A stretch of 64,000 nucleotides of DNA, taken from positions 21,816 through 85,815 of the forward strand of contig JADBKN010000004.1 of assembly GCA_014896375.1 (NCBI GenBank), in the 5' to 3' direction. This DNA comes from Bacillota bacterium. GTDB taxonomy: Bacteria; Bacillota; Sulfobacillia; RBS10-35; Bu92. This document shows positions 40,228 through 51,651 of the stretch, one piece after another; positions within the stretch are counted from its first letter, which is position 1; each line of letters opens with the position of its first letter. The notes below the pieces were generated by a model. It saw only the letters and a program-made list of their open reading frames with translations. It had not been told where the DNA came from and did not search any database. The position numbers and the translations under genes were made by a program.

Positions 40228-41175
40228 GTGAAGCGGACGGTGAACGGCTCCCTGCGCGGGTACGCGTGGGCGGCTCTGGCGGCGCTGGCCTTCTCCTTTG
40301 AAGGGCTCTTCGCCCGCGACGCCTTCGCGGCCGGCGCCACGCCGCTCCTCACGCTCCTCGGGCGGTTCGCGCTGGCGGCGGCCCTCCTGCGCGCGGGCAC
40401 GCTGGCGGCGGCCGCGTGGAGCCGGGGTGAGGCGCAGGCGGGTCCGGCGGGGCGCGTGCGGCCGGCGCCCGTCGTGCGGCCGGCGGACCGCCGCGCGCTC
40501 CTTCTCGCGGGGCTGGGCTACGCAGCCACGGCCGGGCTTCTCTTCGTCGCCTTCGAGCGCATCGCCACCTCGCTCGCCATCCTCATTCTCTACACGTATC
40601 CCGCGCTGGTGGCGCTGGGCGCGCACCTCCTCGGCCGCGAGCGCCTCACGCGCTTCCACGCGGGCGCCCTCGTGCTGACGTTCGCGGGCGTGGCCCTCGT
40701 GGGCGGCGCGGGCGGTGCGCTGGAGCTCGGCGGCGTGCTGGCGGCCGTCGCCGCCGCGCTCACGAACGCCGCCACCCTTCTCTTCCAGCAGCCCTACCTG
40801 GCGCGCGTGCCGGCGAGCCGCGCGGCCGAGTACACTTTCGTCTCCGCAGCGGCGGCGACGCTCCTGGTCACGGCCGCCACGGGCCAGCTGCGCCTGCCGC
40901 CACTGGAAAGCTGGCCGGCGCTCCTGGCCCTCGCCGCGGGTCCCTCGGTGGTGGCCGTCCTGGCCATCAACCGCGGCGTGCAGCTCATCGGCGCGGCGCG
41001 CACGGCCATCGTGGCCACGCTGGAGCCGCTCTTCGCGGCCGTGTGGGGCGCCGTCTGGCTGGGGGAGAGCTTCGGCCCGTGGCAGGCCCTGGGCGGCTTC
41101 GCCATCCTCACGGGCGTCACGCTTCTCCAGGCCGCGCCGGCCGCCCCCGCCCCGGGGCGGCCTTGGCGGGGATGA
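40228..41175 (+). CDS. EamA-family (DMT) transporter
   Basis: The product of about 315 residues has ten membrane helices in two EamA repeats (first ALAALAFSFEGLFARDA, second VLAAVAAALTNAATLLFQ) with the end ATLEPLFAAVWGAVWLGESFGPWQALGGFAILTGV typical of drug/metabolite exporters of the RhaT/YdcZ group. Substrate unknown. Start is uncertain among GTG 40228, GTG 40240 and ATG 40189, none with a good site. A 25-residue Ala/Pro/Arg stretch lies between helices 2 and 3. Confidence 0.85.
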   Translation: MKRTVNGSLRGYAWAALAALAFSFEGLFARDAFAAGATPLLTLLGRFALAAALLRAGTLAAAAWSRGEAQAGPAGRVRPAPVVRPADRRALLLAGLGYAATAGLLFVAFERIATSLAILILYTYPALVALGAHLLGRERLTRFHAGALVLTFAGVALVGGAGGALELGGVLAAVAAALTNAATLLFQQPYLARVPASRAAEYTFVSAAAATLLVTAATGQLRLPPLESWPALLALAAGPSVVAVLAINRGVQLIGAARTAIVATLEPLFAAVWGAVWLGESFGPWQALGGFAILTGVTLLQAAPAAPAPGRPWRG

Positions 41176-41215
41176 CCCGTTTACATACTTTAGGAAGCGA
41201 TGGGAGGCGTCGCCT

Positions 41216-41992
41216 TTGCCGCTGGACATCCTCGCCGTCGGCGCGCACCCGGACGATGTGGAACTGGGCGCCGCGGCCTCTCTGGCCGCCGCGGCCCAAG
41301 CCGGCCTGCGCGTGGGCGTGCTCGATCTCACCCGTGGAGAGCGCTCGACGAACGGCACACCGGAAGAGCGCCTGAAGGAGGCGGAGGCCGCCGCGGCCGT
41401 GCTGGGCCTCGCCGGGCGCTGGAACGCGGGCCTGCCGGACCGCGGCCTCGACGGCTCACCCGGCCAGGTGCGCGCCGTGGCGGAGGTGATCCACCGGGAG
41501 GCGCCCGCGCTTTTGCTGGCGCCGTGGTGGGGCGACCGCCACCCGGACCACCGCGCGGCGGCGCGCATCGTGGCCGAGGCGTGCTTCGAGGCGGGCCTCC
41601 TCGACTTGCGCGGCGAGGGACCGCGCCGCCGCCCCGCGGCCGTACTCTTCTACTTCATCAACGACACGCCCGGCTACGACGCCACGCCGGCCGGACTGCC
41701 GGCGCTGCCTCCCCCGGCCGAGGCCGGAACGCTGCTCCTTGTGCCGGCCGCCGCCCACTATGAAACGAAGCGGCGCGCCGTGGCGGCGCACGTCTCTCAG
41801 TTCGGCGGCCGTCCCGGCGACCGGCCGACCTCGCTCAACTCCGGGGAGACGATGCGCCGCGTGGAGGCGCGGGAGGCGTATTTCGGGAGCCTTGTGGGCG
41901 ACGCCTTCGCCGAGGGTTTCGTGCGGCTGGGGCCGTGGCGCTTGAGCGGGCTCGCGGCCCTCTGCGAGGCGGACGCCGACCGCATGCTCTGA
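41216..41992 (+). CDS. bshB1: Bacillithiol biosynthesis deacetylase BshB1 (PIG-L family)
   Basis: The 258-residue PIG-L/LmbE-family deacetylase has the zinc motif AHPDDVELG (residues 10-18), RGERSTNG, WWGDRHPDH with metal and catalytic His/Asp, and SQF near the end. BshB1 removes the acetyl group from GlcNAc-malate in bacillithiol synthesis. The bshA gene follows after 34 nt, which supports the BshB1 assignment over other PIG-L members. TTG 41216 has GGGAGG 8 nt upstream. Confidence 0.9.
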   Translation: MPLDILAVGAHPDDVELGAAASLAAAAQAGLRVGVLDLTRGERSTNGTPEERLKEAEAAAAVLGLAGRWNAGLPDRGLDGSPGQVRAVAEVIHREAPALLLAPWWGDRHPDHRAAARIVAEACFEAGLLDLRGEGPRRRPAAVLFYFINDTPGYDATPAGLPALPPPAEAGTLLLVPAAAHYETKRRAVAAHVSQFGGRPGDRPTSLNSGETMRRVEAREAYFGSLVGDAFAEGFVRLGPWRLSGLAALCEADADRML

Positions 41993-42026
41993 AGCCCGCC
42001 CGACCCGTGGAAAGGAGGTGGTCGAT

Positions 42027-43172
42027 GTGACCGCCAATGCGCAGACGCCGCTACGCATCGGCATCGTCTGCTACCCGTCCCCGGGCGGCAGCGGCATCGT
42101 GGCCACCGAGCTGGCCTGCGAACTGGCGCGGCGCGGCCATGCCGTCCACATCTTCAGCCACGACGTGCCCTTCCGCCTGGACCCGTGCCGCGGCCGCCTG
42201 ACCTATCACCCGGTCAAGGCGCCGGAGCACCCGGTGCTCGTCGCCTCCCCGTACGAGGCGGCGCTCGCCGGCACCATCGTGAACACGGCGCGCCGCGTCC
42301 GCCTCGACGTCCTGCACGTGCACTACGCCGTGCCGCACGTCTCCGCCGCCTGGCTGGCGGCGGCCGTGCTCGGCGGCGAGGCGCCGGCGATCGTCGCCAC
42401 GCTGCACGGCTCCGACGTGACGATGCTCGGCCGCGACCCGGCCCTGCGGCCGGTGCTCGCGCACACGCTGGAGCACGCGCACGCCGTCACCACCGTCTCG
42501 TCCTACATGGCGGCCCGCACAAGGGAGCAGTTCGGGCTGCAGCGGGAGATCGAGGTCATCCCCAACTTCGTCGATCCGGCCGTCTACGCAGGCCCGCCGG
42601 ACGCCGCCCTGCGCGCGCAGTACGCGGCGCCTGAGGAAGCGGTGGTGCTGCACGCCTCGAACTTCCGGCCGGTCAAGAAGGTGGAGGACGTCGTGCGCAT
42701 CTTCGCGCGCATCGCGCGCCGGCGGCCGGCGCGGCTGCTCCTCGTGGGCGAGGGCCCCGACTCTCCCGCGGCCTACCGCCAAGCGGTGGCGGAGGATGTC
42801 GAGGACCGCGTCGTCTTCATGGGGACGCATCCCAACGTGGCGCCGATCTTCCGCATCGCCGACCTCTTCCTCCTGCCCTCCGCGGACGAGGGCTTCGGTC
42901 TCTCCGCGCTGGAGGCGATGGCGGCCGGCGTGCCCGTGGTGGCGAGCGCCGTGGGAGGGCTGCCGGAAGTGATCGAGGACGGCGTCTCCGGGCTGCTCTT
43001 CCCCCCGGACGATGTCGAGGCGATGGCGGAGGGCGGCCTGCGCCTCCTGGACGACGCGGAGCTGCGCGCGGCGGTGGTGGCGGCCGCGCGGCGGCGGGTG
43101 CTGGAGCGGTTCACGTCGGACCGCGTGGTGCCGATGTACGAGGACGTGTACCGGCGGGCGGCCGGCCGGTAG
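42027..43172 (+). CDS. bshA: N-acetyl-alpha-D-glucosaminyl L-malate synthase BshA
   Basis: This 381-residue GT4-family glycosyltransferase starts [34 protein letters not shown] and shows [28 protein letters not shown] and the E-x7-E donor motif in [15 protein letters not shown], all typical of BshA. It joins UDP-GlcNAc and L-malate, the first step to bacillithiol, the low-molecular-weight thiol of many Firmicutes. GTG 42027 follows AAAGGAGGT at 7 nt. bshC, needed for the last step, is not in the window. Confidence 0.94.
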   Translation: MTANAQTPLRIGIVCYPSPGGSGIVATELACELARRGHAVHIFSHDVPFRLDPCRGRLTYHPVKAPEHPVLVASPYEAALAGTIVNTARRVRLDVLHVHYAVPHVSAAWLAAAVLGGEAPAIVATLHGSDVTMLGRDPALRPVLAHTLEHAHAVTTVSSYMAARTREQFGLQREIEVIPNFVDPAVYAGPPDAALRAQYAAPEEAVVLHASNFRPVKKVEDVVRIFARIARRRPARLLLVGEGPDSPAAYRQAVAEDVEDRVVFMGTHPNVAPIFRIADLFLLPSADEGFGLSALEAMAAGVPVVASAVGGLPEVIEDGVSGLLFPPDDVEAMAEGGLRLLDDAELRAAVVAAARRRVLERFTSDRVVPMYEDVYRRAAGR

Positions 43173-43238
43173 GGCGGCGCCGGGCGCATAAGCCGGCCCC
43201 GCCGGCGGGCATTCCTCTACATGAGGAGGATGCCCCCG

Positions 43239-43391
43239 ATGCACATGCCGCCGAGCCTCGCCATCCTCGCCCGCTACACCGGCCTCTACGGCGGCGCCGG
43301 CCTGGTGTTGGCCGTCCTCTTGACGGCCGCCCTGATTCTCGGCGCCTGGTGGTTCATGAAGACGCACGACCACCGCCTGCGCAACAAGTGA
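43239..43391 (+). CDS. Small single-helix membrane protein (50 aa)
   Basis: ATG 43239 lies 8 nt after GGAGGA and opens a 50-codon frame: a short amphipathic start, one membrane helix (GGAGLVLAVLLTAALILGAWWFM) and a basic tail KTHDHRLRNK. A terminator hairpin follows 2 nt after the stop. The clear ribosome site, membrane pattern and terminator make it a likely real small gene. I do not know the family. Confidence 0.6.
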   Translation: MHMPPSLAILARYTGLYGGAGLVLAVLLTAALILGAWWFMKTHDHRLRNK

Positions 43392-43393
43392 GA

Positions 43394-43417
43394 GGGGCCC
43401 GCCGTCCGGCGGGCCCC
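43394..43417. terminator. Hairpin terminator between the small membrane ORF and fadE
   Basis: A perfect 10-bp stem, GGGGCCCGCC with GGCGGGCCCC, loop GTCC, sits between the convergent small ORF and the acyl-CoA dehydrogenase gene (stop at 43422) and can serve both. Confidence 0.65.
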
Positions 43418-43421
43418 CGCG

Positions 43422-45323
43422 TCAGACGCGCAGGGGATAACCCCCCGCGGCGCGCACGTCCCTCGCGATGGAGCGGCGCAGCTCCACCCAGTCGTCGAGC
43501 GGCAGGAGCGCCAACGACTCCGCCAGCGCCCGCCAGCCGGCGCGGTATTCGGCGCGCACGGCGGCCGTGACGGCCTCCGCCGCCGCCTCCGCCACGCGCC
43601 GCGCCGCCTCCTGCGCGTAGGCCGTCGCGAGGCGGCGGTGGAGCCCCTCCTCGTCCCGCCCCGACCGCGCCGCCTTCTCGGCGCGCAGGAGCGCGCTCTC
43701 CACCGCGTAGAGCTCGATGGCCATGTCCGCGAGGGCGCGCAGCACCTCCTGCTCGTTCTCGAGCTCCGCGCCGAAGAGTTGCGCGGCCTGGCCGGCCACG
43801 GCCAGCGCCAGCTCCCGCGCCGCACCCACCCACGCGCGCACCGGGGCGAGGCTGCCGGCCGCGCCCTCGCCGGCGGCCGCGCCCGCGCCCCCGGCCGCGC
43901 CGTCGCCCGCGCTCTCGTGGCCCGCCGCGTCCAGGTACCACGCCGCGGACACGCCCCGCTCCGCCGCCGTGCGGCTCAGGGGCGCGAGCCGCTTCAGCGC
44001 GTCGGCGGCCGCCTGCAACACGGGCAACCCCTTCATCGCACGGCGCATGAGCGTCTGCACGATGAGCATGCGGTTGATCTCGTTCGTACCCTCGAAGATG
44101 CGGTGGATGCGCGCATCGCGGTAGGCGCGCTCCACGGCGAACTCCTGCATGTAGCCGTAGCCGCCGTGGATCTGCACGGCCTCGTCGACGACGTAGTCGA
44201 GCGCCTCCGAGCCGAAGACCTTCATGGCGGAGCACTCCAGGGCGAACTCCTCGATGGCGCGGGCGGCCTCGCGCCCTTCGACGACCTCCCCGAGCTGCGC
44301 GAGACGCTCGTCGATGAGGCCGTAGGTGCGGTAGGACATGCTCTCCAGCGCGTACGTGCGCGCCGCCATGCGCGCGAGCTTCTCCTGGATGAGGGGGAAA
44401 TCGAGGATCGGCCGGCCGAACTGGCGGCGTTCCGCTGCATAACGCGCGGCGATGCCGATGAGCTCCTTGCAGGAGCCGACGCAGCCGGCGCCGAGCTTCA
44501 GCCGGCCGATGTTGAGGATGTTGAAGGCGATCACGTGCCCCCGTCCGATCTCGCCCAGCACGTTCTCCACGGGCACGGGGGTGTCGTCGAAGAAGACCAT
44601 GCGCGTCGACGAGCCCTTGATGCCCATCTTGTGGACCTCCGGACCCACGCTGAGGCCCGGCCGGTCGCGGTCGACGATGAACGCCGTGAACTTCTCGCCG
44701 TCCACCTTGGCGTAGACGACGAACACGTCCGCGAAGCCGGAGTTCGTGATCCACTGCTTCTGGCCGCGCAGAAGGTAATGGCGGCCGTCCTCGGAGAGGC
44801 GCGCCGTCGTCTGCGCGCCGAGCGCATCCGAGCCGGAGCCCGGCTCCGTGAGCGCGTAGGCGGCCAGGCGCCGCCCGGAGGCCAGGTCCGGCAGGTAGCG
44901 CCGCCGCTGGTCCTCGTTGCCGAAGAAGACGATGGGCAGGCTGCCGATGCCGGTGTGCGCCCCCACGCTGACGGCGAAGCTGCCGGTGACGGCGAGCTTC
45001 TCCGTGACGAGCGCGGCGCTGAGCTTGTCAAGGCCCAGCCCGCCGTAGGCCTCCGGCACCTCGATGCCGAGCAGGCCCAGTTCCCCCATGCGCTTCAGAA
45101 GCCGCACCGTCACGTCGAGGTTCTGCGCCTCGATCTCCTCCTGGACGGGCCGCACCTCGCGCTCCACAAACTCTTCGGCCAGCCGGCCGATCTCCCGCTG
45201 CTCATCCGTCAGGTCCTCCGGCGTCTTCACCGCCTCCGGCGACACCGGACCCACGATGAAGCCGGCGCCCGCCTTCTCCCAGGCGTTGCCCGCCGCTTGC
45301 GTCTCGTCCCGGACCGTGCTCAC
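43422..45323 (-). CDS. fadE: Acyl-CoA dehydrogenase with C-terminal extension (FadE/YusJ type)
   Basis: The 633-residue flavoenzyme catalyses the first step of beta-oxidation. It has the acyl-CoA dehydrogenase core (EAYGGLGLDKLS, YALTEPGSGSDA, QKQWITNSGFADVFVV, QFGRPILDFPLIQEKLA, QIHGGYGYMQEFAVERAYRDARI, FEGTNEINR with the catalytic glutamate) and about 200 further residues as in ACAD9/VLCAD-like and Bacillus FadE proteins. An Ala/Gly-rich insert is in the extension (about 485-515). GTG 45323 overlaps the thiolase stop as GTGA. Electrons go to ETF, encoded at 56-58 kb. Confidence 0.94.
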   Translation of the reverse strand: MSTVRDETQAAGNAWEKAGAGFIVGPVSPEAVKTPEDLTDEQREIGRLAEEFVEREVRPVQEEIEAQNLDVTVRLLKRMGELGLLGIEVPEAYGGLGLDKLSAALVTEKLAVTGSFAVSVGAHTGIGSLPIVFFGNEDQRRRYLPDLASGRRLAAYALTEPGSGSDALGAQTTARLSEDGRHYLLRGQKQWITNSGFADVFVVYAKVDGEKFTAFIVDRDRPGLSVGPEVHKMGIKGSSTRMVFFDDTPVPVENVLGEIGRGHVIAFNILNIGRLKLGAGCVGSCKELIGIAARYAAERRQFGRPILDFPLIQEKLARMAARTYALESMSYRTYGLIDERLAQLGEVVEGREAARAIEEFALECSAMKVFGSEALDYVVDEAVQIHGGYGYMQEFAVERAYRDARIHRIFEGTNEINRMLIVQTLMRRAMKGLPVLQAAADALKRLAPLSRTAAERGVSAAWYLDAAGHESAGDGAAGGAGAAAGEGAAGSLAPVRAWVGAARELALAVAGQAAQLFGAELENEQEVLRALADMAIELYAVESALLRAEKAARSGRDEEGLHRRLATAYAQEAARRVAEAAAEAVTAAVRAEYRAGWRALAESLALLPLDDWVELRRSIARDVRAAGGYPLRV

Positions 45324-46645
45324 CGCCGCTCGCCTCCATCGCCGATTCGTTCGAACACGGCCGCGGCGCCCATGCCGCCGCCGACGCACATCGTGACGAC
45401 GCCGTAGCGCCCGCCGCGCCGCTCCAGCTCATGCATGAGGGTCACCGTCTGGCGCGCGCCGGTGCACCCCAGCGGGTGGCCGAGCGCGATGGCGCCGCCG
45501 TTCGGGTTGACGGTCGCCGGGTCCAGCTCCAGCTGGCGGATGACGGCGATCGTCTGCGAGGCGAAGGCCTCGTTGAGCTCCACCACGTCGATGTCCTGCA
45601 GCCGCACGCCGGCCCGCTCGAGGGCCTGCGGCACGGCGCGCACGGGGCCGATGCCCATGATCTCCGGATCCACCCCCGCGACGGCGAAGCTGCGCACGAG
45701 GAGCCGCGGCCGCAGCCCGTGCGCCCGCGCGTAGCGCTCGGAGACGAGGACGAGGGCCGCGGCGCCGTCGCTCGTCTGCGAGGCGTTGCCGGCCGTGACC
45801 GTGCCGCCTTCGCGGAAGGCGGGGCGCAGGCGCGAGAGCGCTTCTAGGGAGGTGTCGGGGCGCACGCCCTCATCCGTGTCCACGGTGACCCAGGCGGGGT
45901 CCGCCTCCTCCGCGGGCGCGGCCGTCGCCCCGCCGGCCCCCACGGGCCCGCCCGCGCCGGGCCCCGCCGCCCACGCCGCTGCGCCGCCCGCCGCGCGGTA
46001 GGCGGCCGCCAGCCCCACGCGCAGCCCGCCGGGCGGCGCGCCCGCGGCCAAGTCCGCGGCGCGCACGCGCACGGGGACGATCTCCTCCCGGAAGCGCCCC
46101 TCCGCGATGGCCGCCGCCGCCCGGCGGTGGCTCTCCAGCGCGTATGCGTCCTGGTCCTCGCGGCTCACGCCGTAGCGGCGCGCCACCTCTTCAGCCGTCT
46201 GGCCCATGGAGATGTAGACCTCCGGCCACGACTCCACAAGGTCCGGGTGCGGCGACGGCGTCCAGCCGACCATCGGCACACGGCTCATGCTCTCCACGCC
46301 GCCGGCCACGACGACCTCCGCCGCGCCCGTGGCGATGGCCTGCGCCGCCATGGCCACGGCCTGGAGGCCCGAGGCGCAGAAGCGGTTGACGGTCACGCCG
46401 GGCACGCCCGTGGGCAGCCCCGCCTTCAGCGCCGCCACGCGCGCGATGTTGAGACCCTGCTCGCCCTCGGGGATCGCGCACCCGAGGATCACGTCGTCGA
46501 CGTCTTCCGGCGCCACGCCCGCGCGCCGCATCGCCTCGGCGATCGCCAGGGCCGCCAGGTCCACGGGCGGCACCGCGCGCAGGCGGCCCTTGACCGCCTT
46601 GCCGATCGGCGTGCGGGCGCCGGCGACCACGAATGCGTTCTCCAC
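45320..46645 (-). CDS. fadA: Acetyl-CoA acyltransferase (thiolase)
   Basis: The 441-residue thiolase has the nucleophile Cys90 in NRFCASG, the His in [19 protein letters not shown] and the second Cys in MCVGGGMG. It cleaves 3-ketoacyl-CoA in the last beta-oxidation step. An insertion of about 45 Ala/Gly/Pro residues near 210-255 is not typical and should be a surface loop. GTG 46645 follows GGGAGGC. It lies 69 nt after fadN in the operon. Confidence 0.95.
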   Translation of the reverse strand: MENAFVVAGARTPIGKAVKGRLRAVPPVDLAALAIAEAMRRAGVAPEDVDDVILGCAIPEGEQGLNIARVAALKAGLPTGVPGVTVNRFCASGLQAVAMAAQAIATGAAEVVVAGGVESMSRVPMVGWTPSPHPDLVESWPEVYISMGQTAEEVARRYGVSREDQDAYALESHRRAAAAIAEGRFREEIVPVRVRAADLAAGAPPGGLRVGLAAAYRAAGGAAAWAAGPGAGGPVGAGGATAAPAEEADPAWVTVDTDEGVRPDTSLEALSRLRPAFREGGTVTAGNASQTSDGAAALVLVSERYARAHGLRPRLLVRSFAVAGVDPEIMGIGPVRAVPQALERAGVRLQDIDVVELNEAFASQTIAVIRQLELDPATVNPNGGAIALGHPLGCTGARQTVTLMHELERRGGRYGVVTMCVGGGMGAAAVFERIGDGGERR

Positions 46646-46714
46646 TGTGCCTGCCTCCCGTCCGCGGCGCTCCCGCGGCGGCGCGAGCCCGCGCCGGCCG
46701 CCGGGCGCCGGCCG

Positions 46715-49059
<2,345 letters not shown>

Positions 49060-49063
<4 letters not shown>

Positions 49064-49701
49064 CGTCCCGCTCCTTTCGCGTCGTCGCGGCCGCCGCCGG
49101 CCCCGCCGCCCAGGCCCTGCAAGAGAAGGCGGCAGACCGGCTCCACCAGTGCGGCGAGGTCATAGCGGTAGCCGGACATCACCCAGGCCGTCACGCACTG
49201 GTCCAGCGTGCCGAAGATCATGCGTTTGGCCACGCGCATGTCCATCCCGCCGTCGAAGGCGCCCTCCTCGATGCCGCGGCGCAGGACGGCGTCGATGCGC
49301 TCGAAGTAGGGTCGCAGCGCGTCGTCGATGCCGCGCCGGATCTCCGGGTCCGCCTGGCGCATCTCGATCTGTGTCACGGCGGCCAGCTCGGGCCGCTCTC
49401 CCAGCATGCCCAGGTGCAGGCCGACGAGGCGGCGCAGCGCCTCCGGCGCCGAGGCGGCCTCCGCCATCGCCGCGTCCAGCGCCTCGATGAAACGGCCGAA
49501 GCGCTCCCGAAACAGCGAGACGAGGAGGTCCTTCTTGTTTGCGAAGTAGAGGTAGACGGTGCCGCCGGCCACGCCCGCCTCCCGGGCGATGCGCGACACC
49601 TGCGCGCCCGCGTACCCCTGGCGGGCGATGACGCGCTCGGCCGCGTCGAGGATGTCCCGGTAACGGTCCGGCGCGCCCCTGCGCACGTGACGGACGCTCA
49701 C
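49060..49701 (-). CDS. fadR: TetR-family fatty acid degradation regulator FadR (Bacillus type)
   Basis: The 213-residue TetR regulator has the helix-turn-helix RYRDILDAAERVIARQGYAGAQVSRIAREAGVAGGTVYLYFANKKDLL and a ligand domain. In Bacillus, FadR binds long-chain acyl-CoA and releases operators of the form TGAATGA-N4-TCATTCA. A perfect such site lies upstream of this operon. The gene sits between the acyl-CoA ligase and fadN, overlapping both neighbours by 4 nt, the same order as the Bacillus lcfA operon. Confidence 0.92.
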
Positions 49702-51506
49702 GACGATCGGCTCTCCTCTCCTGCGGCCGCGCGCCGGGCCTCCTCCACCAGCACGCGGCGGAGGATCTTGCCCACGGCGCTCTTCGGCAACTCGTCGCGG
49801 AACTCGATGATGCGCGGCACCTTGTAGCCCGTCAACTGCGAGCGGCAGTGGCGCTCGACCTCCTCCGCCGTCAGCGCCTGGCCGGGCTTGAGCTTGATCA
49901 CCGCCTTCACCGTCTCCCCGCGGTACGGGTCCGGCACGCCGAAGACGACCGCCTCCTCCACGGCCGGCAGCTGGTAGAGCACCTCCTCCACCTCACGCGG
50001 GTAGACGTTGAAGCCGCCCGCGATGATGACGTCCTTTTTCCGGTCGACGATGCGGAAGTAGCCGTCGGCGTCCATCGTGGCGAGGTCGCCCGTGTAGAGC
50101 CAGCCGTCCTTCAGTACGAGGGCCGTCTCGTCCGGCCGGTTCCAGTAGCCCTTCATCACCTGCGGGCCGCGGACGCAGAGCTCGCCCACCTCGCCGGGTC
50201 CGAGCTCCTCCCCCGTCTCCGGGTGCACGATGCGCGCGTCCGTGTCCGGCCAGGGAAGGCCGATGCTGCCGGGGCGCCGCTCGCCCCACACGGGGTTGCA
50301 GTGCGTGACCGGCGACGCTTCCGAGAGGCCGTAGCCCTCGACCAGCCGGCCGCCGGTGAGGCGCTCGAACTCGGCCTGCACCTCCAGCGGCAGCGGCGCC
50401 GAGCCGCTGATGCAGGCGTCGATCGAGGAGAGGTCGCGCTTCTCGATCCCCGGAAAGCGGTTGACGGCGACGTACATCGTCGGCGCCCCGGGGAAGATCT
50501 GCACGCGGTAGCGTTCGATGGCGTCGACCATCATGCGCACATCGAAACGCGGGATGAGGATCATCGTCGTCGCGTTGCGCACGGCGTAATGCAGCACCGT
50601 GGTGAGGCCGTAGACGTGGAAGAAGGGCAGCACGCCGAGCGTCACGCCCTCGCCGCGCTTGAAGCGGTAGAGCCACGCCTCGGCCTGCAGGGTGTTCGCC
50701 ACGAGGTTGCCGTGCGTGAGCATGACGCCTTTCGCCACGCCCGTGGTGCCGCCCGTGTACTGAAGGAGGGCGAGGTCGTCGCGGCCGAGGCTCTCCCCGG
50801 GGAGCGGCGCGCGCGCATCCTCCGGAGGCACGGCGCGCCAGACGTCGTCGTAGCGGAGCGTGAGCGGGGCGCCGGGCGCGCTTCTCCCCGCGCGGCCGGG
50901 CGCGCCCCCCGCAGGGCCGGGCACGCCCCCCGCGGCGGGGGCGCCGTCGAGGACCCGCGGCGCGTCGTAGCGGATGCGCGGCAGCTTCTGCTTGAGCGGG
51001 TAGATCTGCCTCAGCGGGAACGGCAGGCGGTCGCGGATGCTCGTGTACATCACGGTCTCCAGCCCCGCCTGGCGACGCGCCTCCTCCAGACGGGGGTGGA
51101 CGAGATCGAGCGCCACGGCCGCGCGCGCACCGCTGTCCTGGAGCTGGTGCGCCATCTCCCGCACGGTGTAGAGCGGGTTCACCCACACGACGACCGCGCC
51201 GGAGTAGAGCGCACCGTAGTGGGCGGCCACCGCCTGCGGGCAGTTCGGCAGGATGAGCGCCACGCGGTCTCCAGGGTGCACGCCCAGGCGGCCCAGCGCC
51301 ACGGCGAAGCGGCGCGCCTCGTCCCGGATCTGCGCGTACGTCCGCCGCGCGCCGAAGAAGATCGTGGCCGCGCGCTCCGGGTAATCCCGCGCGGCATCCT
51401 CGAGAAAGCGCGGGACCGGGATGTCCGGGTAATCGAGCGACGGCGGAACCTCTTTCGGGTAGTGATCCAGCCAGGGCCGGCGGGGATCGGTCGCCACGTC
51501 CGCCAC
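49698..51506 (-). CDS. lcfA: Long-chain fatty acid-CoA ligase
   Basis: The 602-residue adenylate-forming enzyme activates fatty acids. Motifs: LLQYTGGTTGVAKGVMLTH (AMP), EGYGLSEASPVTH, GWLYTGDLATMDADGYFRIVDRKKD and GKILRR with the catalytic lysine. It matches Bacillus LcfA. A Gly/Pro/Arg insert of about 28 residues near 190-217 is unusual. GTG 51506 directly follows GAAGGGA; GTG 51497 is an alternative. It is the first gene of the fad operon, 15 nt downstream of the FadR palindrome. Confidence 0.95.
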   Translation of the reverse strand: MADVATDPRRPWLDHYPKEVPPSLDYPDIPVPRFLEDAARDYPERAATIFFGARRTYAQIRDEARRFAVALGRLGVHPGDRVALILPNCPQAVAAHYGALYSGAVVVWVNPLYTVREMAHQLQDSGARAAVALDLVHPRLEEARRQAGLETVMYTSIRDRLPFPLRQIYPLKQKLPRIRYDAPRVLDGAPAAGGVPGPAGGAPGRAGRSAPGAPLTLRYDDVWRAVPPEDARAPLPGESLGRDDLALLQYTGGTTGVAKGVMLTHGNLVANTLQAEAWLYRFKRGEGVTLGVLPFFHVYGLTTVLHYAVRNATTMILIPRFDVRMMVDAIERYRVQIFPGAPTMYVAVNRFPGIEKRDLSSIDACISGSAPLPLEVQAEFERLTGGRLVEGYGLSEASPVTHCNPVWGERRPGSIGLPWPDTDARIVHPETGEELGPGEVGELCVRGPQVMKGYWNRPDETALVLKDGWLYTGDLATMDADGYFRIVDRKKDVIIAGGFNVYPREVEEVLYQLPAVEEAVVFGVPDPYRGETVKAVIKLKPGQALTAEEVERHCRSQLTGYKVPRIIEFRDELPKSAVGKILRRVLVEEARRAAAGEESRSS

Positions 51507-51520
51507 ATCCCTTCCGCCTC

Positions 51521-51538
51521 TGAATGAACGTTCATTCA
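51521..51538. promoter_or_regulatory. FadR operator
   Basis: TGAATGAACGTTCATTCA is a perfect 18-bp palindrome and fits the Bacillus FadR consensus TGAATGA-N4-TCATTCA. It lies between the fad operon start and the divergent dehydratase gene, so acyl-CoA should induce the operon. No clear -35/-10 pair is seen near it. Confidence 0.88.
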
Positions 51539-51651
51539 GTCGCGCTCGCCACCGTATTCGCGCCTCGCGCGGGCGCTTCCTGCCGGCGGCGCGCGGCCGC
51601 TACACTGGAGGCGTCGACCGGGATGTCGACCCGGATACGGGAGGAACCGCC

